DNA from: Opeltia flavorubescens | Lineage: Eukaryota > Ascomycota > Lecanoromycetes > Teloschistales > Teloschistaceae | NCBI GenBank assembly: GCA_000442125.1 | Contig: KE546978.1 | Span: 62,001 to 126,000 of the forward strand | Direction of reading: 5' to 3' | Length of the DNA: 64,000 nt | Shown here: in pieces, positions 25,101 through 35,219 of the stretch | Position numbering within the stretch: position 1 is the first letter of the stretch | Layout of the letters: each line of letters starts with the position of its first letter | Notes under the pieces: generated by a model | What the model was told of the DNA's origin: nothing | The model's input: only the letters and a program-made list of their open reading frames with translations | Database searches by the model: none | Program-made: the position numbers and the translations under genes

Positions 25101-25587
25101 TACTGAGTGAGAGTTGGTCCCAGATACCAGCAAGCAATTTTGCAGGCGTTTGTATCTCTTGTCTCGTCCATTGGCAGTACACAACCGCGACGCCTACATT
25201 TTTATCGTGGGAGAGTTCTTTTCGTAAATGATCGACGATAAAGGATGCGAGGACCGTCTTTCCAGAGCCAGGACTCCCATAGCAGCAAAGATTTTCTGGC
25301 TTTCCTTTCACCCATGCCCTGAATTGTTCCGAATCTAAGAACCACTGCCCAGTGCCAGGATGATGGGATGAAAACGTGTCGTTCTGTTTTTGCCAGAAGT
25401 TGAGAGGTGAAAGCCAAGAGCGAATTCTCTCATTATTCGTTTCTGGTTCCGGAGGTCATGTCAATCTTTCATTCTAGCTTCCACACTACTCTGAGGACTG
25501 ACCATCTGCGGCGTTGACTTGCCCCGTGTTCTGTCCCCCGTAATTGTTCCCCGTGATAAGAGTGACAGATGTATTGTTTTTAGCCAT
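22141..25587 (-). CDS. NLR: N-terminal amyloid-type motif, NACHT, ankyrin repeats
   Basis: Three exons join in phase: 25503-25587 (donor GTCAGT), 24668-25442 (donor GTAAGT) and 22141-24538, giving 1085 residues. The first exon is easy to miss because it encodes only 28 codons. Its residues 11-28 read ITGNNYGGQNTGQVNAAD, closely resembling the C-terminus of the divergent hydrolase at 26308. A linker (WLSPLNFW, then GTGQWFLDSEQFRAW) leads into NACHT: Walker A GSPGSGKT at residues 84-91 and Walker B LVIDALDEL at about 184-192. A winged-helix-like region (ILQWLCHAVRPLTVEELRHAL) follows. Ankyrin repeats occupy roughly residues 560-1000, for example GRTPLHYAAAMGFVETMKLL. This is a fungal NOD-like receptor: the repeats should sense a cue, NACHT oligomerises, and the N-terminal motif passes the signal to the partner. 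Confidence 0.88.
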
Positions 25588-26307
25588 TGATTATTTGTTC
25601 TCTTCGAAATCAGGCAAATATTTCCTGTGCAGTTCGAGCGATGGTTTACCGAGATGCTGATTGAAGCACCTGCTGGGAGAAATGCCTGCAGACTTCGTGT
25701 CACGTCAAGTTTGCTCCCTGTACGGCGCGTCATTCCTATGCAGCTAACCTTCCGGAACCCCATCCATCTCAAGCAGTGCCGAAAAAAGAACTATCCTTCC
25801 AGAACCAGCTATCTCGTGACAAGTTGATTGATACAATTCGAAAGTGTGATATCGTATCACCAGCCTGAGTGATCTCTGAACTCCGTCATGGATGACGGGA
25901 AAGCCAATGCTTTGTTCAGCTTGCCCTGTGTGCGTACCATGACTTCCGGCCAGGTATATACTCTGGACGTGGTGCATGAGACTAATGCAGCTTGTGCTAC
26001 CACCCATCAGTATCTTGTCCAGAGTAGCAAGCGATGCCTTTCACNAGGCCAATGACTTCCTTGCTATTTGCATGTAGTCTCTTGGAAAAAGCATTTGGTG
26101 TCAACTCTTGTGGGTACAAGCATTGCCAACAGAGCAGGATCCCATGTCGGAATCCACCAGAGAAGCAATCATCCAACACTGCTACAAAAGGATACAAGAC
26201 GTTCTTTCCCCCACTGGGTCTCTCATCCTACCTAGTCCCGTTGTTTCAACAGAACCCTTCAGAGAGCTTACATCGAAATCTATTCCTTTATCCAAGTGTC
26301 CGAAACA
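25588..26307. promoter_or_regulatory. Shared promoter region of the NLR/SesB pair
   Basis: A 720-bp gap lies between the divergent starts of the NLR and the hydrolase genes. It contains one ambiguous base at 26045. Short open frames here (26034-26327 and 26108-26341) overlap the hydrolase start in other frames and are probably not genes, although an untranslated first exon cannot be excluded. Confidence 0.4.
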
Positions 26308-27540
26308 ATGGAAGCAATCCCTCATGATACCAACGGGATGATGACATTGCATGATCCTGTGAATCCTGTCGTCGATATTTGTTTTATTCACGGTGTCAAT
26401 GGGGGTAACGTGTCGACCTGGACCATGAAAAGCGAGAGCATGTACTGGCCTCGTGATTTGCTACCCAAAGACATTCCTGACGCTCGAATCCTCTCCTTTG
26501 GGTATGAAGCCAAACTTGTCGATTTCTGGGCCAAGGTCTCTCAGAATAGCCTCGGGCAGCATGCCGACAACCTCATATCAGCTTTGGTCGGACAGAGGGT
26601 TGACCTCAAGTCGGTGAGCTATGATTGATCGGAGTGACTCCATGGCACAAAGGGACTAATGTGAGGACAGAAACAAAGACCCATCATTTTTGTCGCTCAC
26701 AGCTTAGGCGGGCTCATTTGCGCACGGGTACATCGCATTGAGATGTGTTTTGTAAAACAGCTGACAACATGCTAGGCTATGATCAAGGCCCACAAGAGTG
26801 TAGAGAAGCCCGACCGAGCGGTGGAGGAATCCACTAGGCGTGTGAGCTTCCTTGGCACACCATTCGAAGGATCAGACATAGCTGCATGGGCGCAGCTTGG
26901 ACGTCGATTTTTCAGCCTTTTCCAGGATACGAATGCCGCCATCCTCGAGGAACTCAAGAAGCCAGAAAGCCACCAGCTTTCCACCATCACTGACGACTTC
27001 GCATCCTGGCTCCGCGGACGAGAAGGGGAAACATCGACCAAGGTTGAGATTGTTTGCATTGCAGAAGAAAAGGTGACTGGGAGCCTAGGCAAAGTGAGTT
27101 GTTCTGGCCTCCTTCCATACGATGTTTCTAACAAGTTGAAGATTGTGACGGACTCATCGGCGCACCTCAAAGGCTACAAGACAATGACATTTTGTGCCAA
27201 CCACGAAGATATGTGCAAATGTTCCGGCAGGGACGACAGCAAGTACAAATCACTATCCGAGCTTCTCCAAGGATGGGTGAAAGTACTGAAGGAAGAAGCG
27301 GAAGCAAAGAAACCCGAGACCGTTAGTACTGCATGTCTTGATGTCTCATGAAAATGAATTAAGGTTGTTCCAGGCTACCAGTGGTGGTATACATACGTCG
27401 ATATCCGGTGCCAACTATGGAGGAATGAATACAGGCCAACTCAACGCCAGTGGTGGCTCGTTCACTTTGGTAAGAGCATTGCCTGCTGACCTGAAAATAC
27501 CGAGACTGATCGGAACCATCAGGGCGTACCTCCTAAGTGA
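26308..27540 (+). CDS. SesB-like alpha/beta-hydrolase with C-terminal amyloid-type motif
   Basis: Six exons join in phase: 26308-26613, 26671-26727, 26776-27093, 27142-27321, 27374-27469 and 27523-27540, giving 324 residues. The hydrolase has FIHGVNGGNVSTW (oxyanion region), FVAHSLGGLIC with the nucleophile Ser at about residue 113, FLGTPFEGSDIAAWA, and ANHEDM with the likely His at about 248. This is the SesB effector layout. The last two small exons encode an extension whose residues 297-314 read ISGANYGGMNTGQLNASG, ending FTLGVPPK. That tail matches the first 28 residues of the neighbouring NLR (core NYGG-x-NTGQ-x-NA). In known fungal systems such a tail receives the amyloid fold from the NLR and activates the effector, leading to cell death. 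That function here is inferred, not shown. Confidence 0.85.
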
Positions 27541-28195
27541 CCAAGCCAGTGGTGGGATCCAGAGTTTTGACCAAAAGGTTGAGAAGAGAAGAAGATTCTG
27601 GGCATGGCGTAGAGAATTACGTAACATCATTTGTTTGCTTAGTCAGCTATTCCGCGCTAAATCGACCTTCCGTCTCGTTTTCGTCTGAGAGCATTGTTTT
27701 GCATTTTGTTAACCTGTCTAGCATGAACGGCTTGAACTTCCATAAAATTGGTCCCTCTGCGCCCTGAGCCTATCGTGACAATGACCTCTTCTCCACGATC
27801 TAGAGTACGGATTCCAAGATGCTATCTTGGACGTAGCATTGACCCATAAAAGCAGAGGCTCTCGCGTAACACAAGGTCACTATGGCTGGNGAAAGTATAA
27901 CTTGTTGAAGTAGATCGCTTTGTCCGTCATGGTGCAGGAAGAAAAATGTGAATCGTACAATGTTCTTGTAATTGCGGAAGGGAAAGGGATTCTACATGCT
28001 ACACAAGTATTATGATGAAGGCAACCTGCGACAGAAGTCAAATCAGAAAAGTTTGGCGGATATCATAGGAGAAACTCGATCTTGCGGGTTGACACAATGG
28101 GTTCCATGCACAGACGGAAATCCATTCATAGGGAACGTGAAACCGTATCACTGAATTCAAACTTCAATTACTACTGATAGGAATAATCCTGGCAT
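27541..28195. other. Intergenic region
   Basis: A 655-bp gap between the 3' ends of two convergent genes, with an ambiguous base at 27890. A 60-codon frame at 27972-28154 has no recognisable features. Confidence 0.45.
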
Positions 28196-28993
28196 TCATG
28201 CGGTTTCAACAGCTTGAGACCCCTTCGCTCTCGGAATACTCCGATCCATCATCGAGCCAGTACCCACATAAAACACACCAACATTGCCATAACGACCTAG
28301 ATCGCATCAACATTGAATAAACGGAGAGCCTGCCCAGCAGCGACCTACCAGCTTGCGCCCATCCAAGAGCAGGATCCCAATGTTCAAGAGAATCAAAACC
28401 TCTTCGAATACACGAAATATACGGCTGAAAAGCAGAAAAAAGCAGCTGTCTCAACGTCATAACATCATTCGGGGCCGACGGTTCCTCCGGTCCTCCCGGT
28501 AACGGCGGCCCAGGACTCAAGGAGCTGATCATAGCGATAGCGATGGTACACGAAGGATACATCGAGTGCGGAGAATCTATCAACGCTAAGCTTGGTAAGT
28601 CAGAAACAAAATCTAAAACCTACAAGCAGTATATATTTTTGGTAGTCGGATGTGCTGTATGGCTGTTCGAGGCATGGTGTCTCGATCGAGAAACTCGTAT
28701 TTCGCATCAAGTTCATAGTGACCGTCATACCACAGATCTTGCCTTGCCAGCCGTGCCGCTTCTTTGCAGCCTGCTAGGTATCTTTTCAGGTCATTGAAGG
28801 ATGGATCCTGCCAGGTGCGATGTGAGGTGCAATGCACTTCGGAATTGGCGGTAAGATTGCTAAGAGGTTCAGTTGAATTGAAGGAAGGAATCGATATAGG
28901 ATCCGACTCGGGTATAGTAAAGGCGTGACTGAAATGTGGAAGAATACAAAGGACGATCAAAGAGATGAGATTGGTAAGGAAAAACATGATCAC
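28196..28993 (-). CDS. Putative secreted or membrane-anchored protein of unknown function
   Basis: Three exons join in phase: 28624-28993, 28349-28585 and 28196-28296, giving 235 residues. The N-terminus (MFFLTNLISLIVLCILPHFSHA) is a good signal peptide; translation may start at 28993 or two codons later at 28987. The mature part has sequons (NST, NLT), a middle segment rich in Pro and Gly (SLSPGPPLPGGPEEPSAP), then LRQLLFSAFQPYISCIRRGFD and a C-terminal YGNVGVFYVGTGSM. The first intron is only 38 nt (donor GTAGGT, acceptor TTAG), at the short end for fungi, so that junction is the weak point. I recognise no domain. Single-copy secreted proteins of this kind could be effectors or wall proteins. 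Confidence 0.55.
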
Positions 28994-30148
28994 GACTGAA
29001 TCACAATCTCCTTCGCTTTACAACCTGGAAGCAGAGAACGCGGCCCATAATAATGTGCGAGGTTCTCAGGACATAAGATTAAGTCATGACACAAGAGTCG
29101 CGAAGTCTTTGACACATGCTTTGAGCTGCACAAGCGACAAGCGCATGTCCATAACGACACTTACCACCTCCATGACAATGAGGCACTCAATCAGATAATC
29201 AGGAAAAGATGCTATATCTTCCATTTGCAGAAAGCAGAGATCGCAGACTCCAATTCTCAAGAAATAAGGACCTTTTGACTCCACAAGAAGAGCATGTGAG
29301 AGCTGGACACGTACCGGAAGTAGGTCGGGACAGCAGGTTGACGTCGGCGAATTGACTTTCTAATAAAGTTCACCCTACCTCATGCATGTCATGCAGCGCC
29401 GTTGCCAAGCGCGGAGCGATCCGAGACCAATGAGAAGCGTGTCTTGAGTTTCAGCTGCCCCGATTTGCTCCTGCATTGACGGATTAGCATTTCCCATCCT
29501 GTGAATTCGTTGATGAATATGCTGGACTCGATGCGCTTGGACCCTTGTCAGCCTGAGACTTCAAAGGCGTTTATTACGCCGCATTAGGTCAGAAATTTGA
29601 AGAATTATGAGTCGACATGAACATACATCAATTCTGAAAACTCTCAGGAATACTGAAAATTTCTTCGAGATCTCGTGTACAGGACTAACTCCAATTCCCC
29701 AGAGTTAGCGTTCGTCCAAGACCAAGTAATTTCGAAGCCTTGCCATCTTTCCTGATGACTGGGCCATTTCCAGCGTGTCTTTAATCATGAGATTGCTTTT
29801 GGCAATTTTACCAATCCCCAAATTATTCAATAGCTCGAGTGAAATTCTGCAACNGCGGCATATATCATCGAGCTTGCTATTTGATTCAGTATTGTATTTT
29901 GGCTATGCAATCTACAATAGCAAAGATGTACAATACTTAGCCACGCAAGCCTTGAAATTAATACTATTCAATGCCAACGGAAACGCAAACTCGCCTGCTT
30001 TCCAAGAGTAAGTTTTGGAAATGGCTAGCTAGAGAACCAATTCATAATAATGATGAAGAATAAAAAATGGAAAATCAAACCGAAATGTATCCGACTCAGA
30101 AGAAAATTTTAAAGTAATATCTGTTCTGAGGATAAATATTTCACAACA
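28994..30148. other. Intergenic, AT-rich toward its right end
   Basis: No coding signal beyond short frames. AT content rises from about 29560 to the tRNA. One ambiguous base lies at 29854. Confidence 0.45.
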
Positions 30149-30227
30149 GAATCTGTGGTTCAGGGGTAGAATTCATCGTTGCCAGTCCAGTCTCGATGAG
30201 GCCGGGGTTCGAGTCCCCGCAGATTCA
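30149..30227 (+). tRNA. tRNA-Gly(GCC) with an 8-nt intron
   Basis: A full cloverleaf can be folded. The 7-bp acceptor stem is GAATCTG (30149-30155) with CAGATTC (30220-30226), followed by discriminator A. The D stem is GTTC/GAAT with loop AGGGGTA. The anticodon stem is CATCG/CGATG and the T stem CGGGG/CCCCG around TTCGAGT. The anticodon loop carries TT-GCC-A; the anticodon GCC is at 30181-30183. Eight extra nucleotides (30185-30192) sit at the canonical 37/38 intron position. Without them the tRNA is 71 nt, normal for eukaryotic tRNA-Gly. Confidence 0.88.
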
Positions 30228-30238
30228 GTCGTCAATGG

Positions 30239-30245
30239 TTTTTTT
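30239..30245 (+). terminator. RNA polymerase III terminator
   Basis: A run of seven T lies 11 nt after the tRNA end. A longer T run follows at about 30251-30264. Confidence 0.75.
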
Positions 30246-31088
30246 CTGTTCTTTTTTTTTTTTTGGTGGGGCGGTTTGTTTGTAACGTGAAATCACGAAT
30301 TTCCCTTTTCTCAGGGTCCAGTCGGGTATCACTGAGATACCTAAGAAATGACCACTCCCACGATGTTGGCCATTGAGACGCCGTTGATCAGGGGTCTGAG
30401 TTATAGATTCCCGTAGGATCATTATTTGGAGGCGGTGGGCAACAACAGGGTTTGCTACCATGGATCACACATGTTGGAAGTTTGGCTTATTGTCCGGAAT
30501 TCCCGAATAATTTATGTTTGCCTAGTGTCGTGCCTTTAACACCCTGTCATGATGTTGGCAATGTTACATGTTGCTGATCCGCGCTGAGAACTCAAATTCG
30601 CAAGGCATTTGTCTGGACACAGACGCACTTTGGCGACTCTCACCATCGAGAGTGCTTCTTGGTAGCCATGGGAGGGTTTCGCTTCGCATACGGGTGATTT
30701 GTACACTGAAACCGTGGTAACGATGGGGAACTTCTCACGACGTGTCGAAATCAGCTAATACCAACACAGTTAGTGTGCTTTGGTCATTGCCAGAGGCTAA
30801 ACCTTGAGGACTGTGGCAGTACGCTCTTCCGCCAGGATTCACAACGTGACCTCCAAGCATCGTGTCTATGCTTCAGCCTGGCTCCAGGCTCATGACCTGT
30901 GAGTCAGCCATTTTACTACGAGCCTATAAAGCAACTCTCACATCCTCCCAAGCCATCATCTTACCCACATCCTAAATATCCGCCTCCAGTCCTCTTAATT
31001 GAGTTCGACTGAAGACTTTGTCCCCCAGTACCCATCTCCCTCTCCTCCACCGGAAGTCTCCACCTACCGTCCTCACCGCCTACCAGCA
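30246..31088. other. Intergenic region
   Basis: About 840 bp without recognisable features. It contains the promoter of the following gene; a TATAAA-like stretch (CCTATAAAGC) lies near 30925. Confidence 0.4.
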
Positions 31089-31835
31089 ATGGATCTCCCC
31101 CTCTCCCACGACCTCCGCGCCTCCTCCACAACCAAAAACCGCCTCCGCGCCCGCTCAGAAAAATACTACAACTTCCGCGGCGTCAAGCCCGGACAAATAC
31201 ACCAACCACACTACCGCCTCTACCCCCTCAACCAATCCGTCGACCTCAGACCCGACCTTCTGCTCTCACAGAGCACTTTCGAAAACAGCACGTCCATAGA
31301 ACACCTCACCCCTAGAATCCTATACGAAGAAGCACAGCGCTGGCCGCGGCCTCCTCGATACCATCATCGTCATAAGGACAAGCTCGATAAGCGGGGCGCG
31401 ACCAACGCTTACGAAAACAGAGTAATGAAGCAAAGGGATGAAGGGAGAATGGTGAGAGAAAGCCTGGGTCCAAGAGATACATGGGAGGACGATGAGATCT
31501 GGTTCGTCCCACGTTATGACCAAACAGTCTGCAGGATCTGTTTGCCTTGGAATAGCGAGTGTATTAGAAAGAAGTACTTTGATGGGTTGGAGGATAAGAT
31601 TAAGGAGGGGTGGGCGTTACATCAGGAATATCGGGCTGAAGTACTAATGGATGAGGCGGAAAGGAGGTGGGAAAAAGGGCAAAGGGAGCCATCGGATATG
31701 GATGAGTGGAGTATTTGGAGTGATTCAGATGAGGGACCAACATACAGGAGCGAGGATAGCGACTCAGAGGCTACTTGGATGATCGTTAATCCTTGGCCCA
31801 GTATAACGATGGCTACTACGAACAGCGATCCGTAG
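31089..31835 (+). CDS. Hypothetical charged protein
   Basis: Single exon, 248 residues from the ATG at 31089. The open frame extends 30 codons upstream to 30999 without an earlier ATG, so an upstream exon is possible. The N-terminal half is basic and aromatic (RSEKYYNFRGVKPGQIHQPHYRLY is within it). A central CRICLPWNSEC holds the only clustered cysteines. A helical acidic region (EYRAEVLMDEAERRWEKGQ) leads to a very acidic tail (SDSDEG, SEDSDSEATW). No signal peptide, TM segment or known domain is visible. Steady codon use over the whole frame is my main reason for calling a gene. Confidence 0.6.
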   Translation: MDLPLSHDLRASSTTKNRLRARSEKYYNFRGVKPGQIHQPHYRLYPLNQSVDLRPDLLLSQSTFENSTSIEHLTPRILYEEAQRWPRPPRYHHRHKDKLDKRGATNAYENRVMKQRDEGRMVRESLGPRDTWEDDEIWFVPRYDQTVCRICLPWNSECIRKKYFDGLEDKIKEGWALHQEYRAEVLMDEAERRWEKGQREPSDMDEWSIWSDSDEGPTYRSEDSDSEATWMIVNPWPSITMATTNSDP

Positions 31836-32554
31836 GCAGAAAGAATTCTGAAAGTCATGGTACTAAACCGCGGTTACCTTTCCAGCTCGGCGCTATGCTC
31901 GTTGCCATCATCTACTTGTAAAACTCTAAATAACAGGAGCTCGTATCATGATCACCAATCCACAATGGCAATTAAATGGTTGGCGGAACATCGAGTACTC
32001 GTTGCACACCTTTCTCACACAGCGCGACGTACGAAGCTACCCACAATACCCAAAGGAATTGCAGGTTGGGGAAGTCGAGACGGTGGAGAACGACGCACCC
32101 ATTCATCTAAATAAAGAACCAGTCACCCATCTAAAAGAAATCGCACTCTAAACCCCGACCTTTCACTGCACCTCCCTTTTACGAAGCACACGGAGCTCCT
32201 CATCCCTCTCAAACCCAGCACAATCCTCACACAAATTCACAAATCCACCGAAATGCATAACCACACCCTCAGCACAGCACTCTCCTATTATGTCGTAAAC
32301 CCCCGCCTTTCAAGGATAGATTATCCTATTCCCGCCACAAGGAGTTGATTTTCTGACTCATCATGAATTACATATATATACATTCAGTTGAGTTACCTTT
32401 TCCTTCCTCCCAATACATATTCGGAAAATCTCCCTAATCATCCGATCATCGACCTGTGAAAACCAATCGCAACATTATTCACAGATATCATATTCGCAGC
32501 CTAGATCGATAGCAGGCAGAGGTTCCATTCCAGATACCTCCAGGAGACCACCCC
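31836..32554. other. Intergenic region
   Basis: About 720 bp. It holds a 67-codon frame (31948-32151, plus strand) with no family match; I do not call it a gene. Confidence 0.4.
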
Positions 32555-33954
32555 CTAAACAATACCCCTCTCAACAATCACATCCCTCTGCACCTGTATC
32601 CCCTCCAGCAACCTTTCCTCCCTCTCCGGATCACCCTTACACGCAGTCGCCGCCCCCGTCCAGCTGCATGATGTCCCAGGCCTCCAATCCATTCATGATG
32701 CTGAACATTCTTACCCCTCTTCTGGAATCCCACATCGTTATTTGACTTGAGGTTGATTGAGTTACCTCCTCTTCCAGTCGTACGTTGATTTTGTGTCCTG
32801 GAGGATAAGAATCTCGTCGATACGTAGCGCCCTCGAGACCAGAGTTCGAGGACGAGAGGGCGAAGGACGGGGAGGCAGCCGCTTACTACGCCTACGGAGA
32901 GTTCGATGGAGGTCCAGATGTGGACGTCGGTGTATGACCCTGATCAGCAAAGTGGTGTTAGTGGAGTTGATAATTTTTGGAGGGTTGCTTGAGGATGTGG
33001 GACTTACAGAGCGGATCGGTACGATTAGCTTGATTAAGAAGAACGACTCTGTAAAGACTTGCCACAATGACACTGAAAAGACGTCAGCGATACCGTCGCA
33101 ACAGCTTCCACCCCAGCAATCTAGGAAAACTCACAAAGCCCCCGTAGCAAAAACCCCCGACAACATAACCTTCTGCTCCCTCGGCAACTGCAACCTCCAA
33201 ACCATGCGAATCGGCAGCCCCAACATCACCATATCAGTAAGGATATTCGGCACCGCAACCGCCACATAAAAATCCGCCGCATTGATGCATTTCGACGGGA
33301 TGGTGGTATCCCAGAAGCCGTGGATGGGGTTGCAGGAGAAGATCTGGATGATGACGACGACGATCCACCATGCTACTACGAACAGGCCGACGACGCGAGT
33401 GGCGAGGACGAATCTACGGACGGGGAAGATGCGGGAGTAGAGGAGGAGGATGGAGGATTTCACGGCGGAGATGCCGGTTGCGTAGTTGATTGAGGCGGCG
33501 AATGTGACCTGTGCTAATTCAGTGAATGCTGAGAACGTCTTTGTCTGTCTGGATGGACGGATGGGCATACCTTGTAGTGACGGGAGAGATCATCTTCTGC
33601 GATTACAGCGCTGTGTTTGCCAAGTCCACTATGGATTTCTATTCACGATGACTTAGATTACTCGTGAAATCGGGACCCAAAATGATTTGGCACATACCGG
33701 CAATAACCAAGCCATACTCGCACCATGCAAAGACCTAGAAAACAATTCAGCAACCGCTAGTTCAGAGAATCATCATGAAAGGTAGAATTTTCCCCTACCA
33801 ACCCCAAAATTATCGCCCAATCATCAGCCCCAAGGGTAACTTTTCTTAACTTCCTCGCGGAATATCTCGCAAGAACCGCAAACGTCGCAAGAATGATAAA
33901 AGGTGTAGTCTGACGCAAAATCTCAGGCTGACGGTTCGCTCGAACATCGACCAT
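32555..33954 (-). CDS. Pth11-like rhodopsin-domain protein with a possible 7-nt microexon
   Basis: Eight exons join in phase: 33799-33954, 33698-33734, 33571-33638, 33135-33508, 33008-33072, 32766-32939, 32715-32721 and 32555-32663, giving 329 residues. The domain follows PF20684: LGADDWAIILGLV, GLGKHSAVI, GISAVKSSILLLYSRIF, FSCNPIHGFWD, PNILTDMVMLGLPIRMVW, ASLYRVVLL, and WTSIELSVGVVSGCLPVLRPL. The 3' end is the uncertain part. Only a 7-nt exon (AAGAGGG) between two introns keeps the frame into an acidic tail ending IQVQRDVIVERGIV. Without it the frame ends earlier or reads a basic tail. A seven-TM plasma-membrane sensor is the family expectation. Confidence 0.75.
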
Positions 33955-35219
33955 GGTCAGTCAATAAAGCAAGGGGGAAGAAGAAGACGAAGGATTTTAG
34001 AAGGGGGGAACAATTAGAGAGTAGTTAAAGGGCGAAGAGCAGCTGGTGCCGATCAACCATATATAACACATATCTTCCACTTGAATAGGATCACAAAATC
34101 GACCTATCAGAAGTCCCTGAATAAGGTGGTCATAGCGGTAAGAACTACGAAAAGATGTGGTGAGGATCTTGTCGCGCTGCGAATCATGGGAGTGGGTGGA
34201 ACACCCTTCTCGCTGCAAAGTAGACATTCGAGCAATGGTAAATCCTCGAATTTTCTGACCGCATGCAGATTGTCCAGTAGAAAGAGAGGCCCACGTGTGT
34301 GGCCATGAGGCACTATTACCATGGGCCTATGCGTCATGTAGCATCCGTCTTGTAGCATCCGTCTTGTATCAAGAGCTCTGGCGATAGATCTTTTTGCTGG
34401 AAGTAGAAGAACTGTGGCTCATGGCAATACTTGTCGTGCGCAGCCTATCACCCCATTTAAGTCCTTGCCGATGTTTGTCGCCAGGGAACTTTCCGTGAGG
34501 GTCTCAAGCAGGCTGTGGCACAGCTTGCATTGCATGTCTTGGCTGCATGACAGACCTGAAACCGAGGTATAGAGAAGCGTAAATTGCCTCGCGACCATTG
34601 GTCAACGATGTTGACTTGGCGAGCGGTCGATAAGATCACTGAATTTTCCGAAGGAAGACTAGTATCTCCTTTTCCTGTTCACTTTTCCGTATACGCAAGA
34701 TAATAATCTATCAAGTATATTTGCACACATTTCTGGATAGAGCAAATGATAGCTGATTTGACTCGCGATTGACTGCATGAAAGGACCGGCGATGCTCTGG
34801 AAGTGCGTTGAAACATAAAGCCAATGAAGCTTCGGTACTGCCAGTCTCCTAGCTTGAACAAGATGACTCAGTAGGAGTGGCCCTGGGCTCCTCGGTGTTG
34901 CACTACAAATATTTTTGTTATGGCATGTTTCCCCGATTGGAACGAAGATGTAGAAATGACACTGATGGACATGATTGCGATGAGGTGTCTTGTACTGAGT
35001 TATTGAGGACTTGTCGATTAGATGAAAGATGGTCGGCAGAACTTTCTGGTTAGCAGCAAAAAGTTGTAGATGAACGGACACTACGGATACTGGTGTGTAT
35101 GATTGTGTATATAGAGAACCGAGATATTGGTTTAATAATAACTTTTATAACACAGCACGCGTGTCCCGATCGACAGATAGATAATATACCGAGAGATGTT
35201 CAAAGCATGGCTGATATAG
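33955..35219. other. Intergenic region
   Basis: About 1.26 kb upstream of the receptor and downstream of the next gene. A 140-codon frame (34659-35081, minus) shows no family features. A short direct repeat (TGTAGCATCCGTCT, twice) lies near 34337-34366. Confidence 0.45.

Noticed and set aside
25461-25772. 103-codon minus-strand frame overlapping the NLR 5' end
   Set aside because: It reads the first NLR exon in a different frame; the frame giving the NYGG motif joins in phase to the NACHT exon, this one does not.
34659-35081. 140-codon minus-strand frame
   Set aside because: No start context, domain or conserved-looking segment; probably chance in intergenic DNA.
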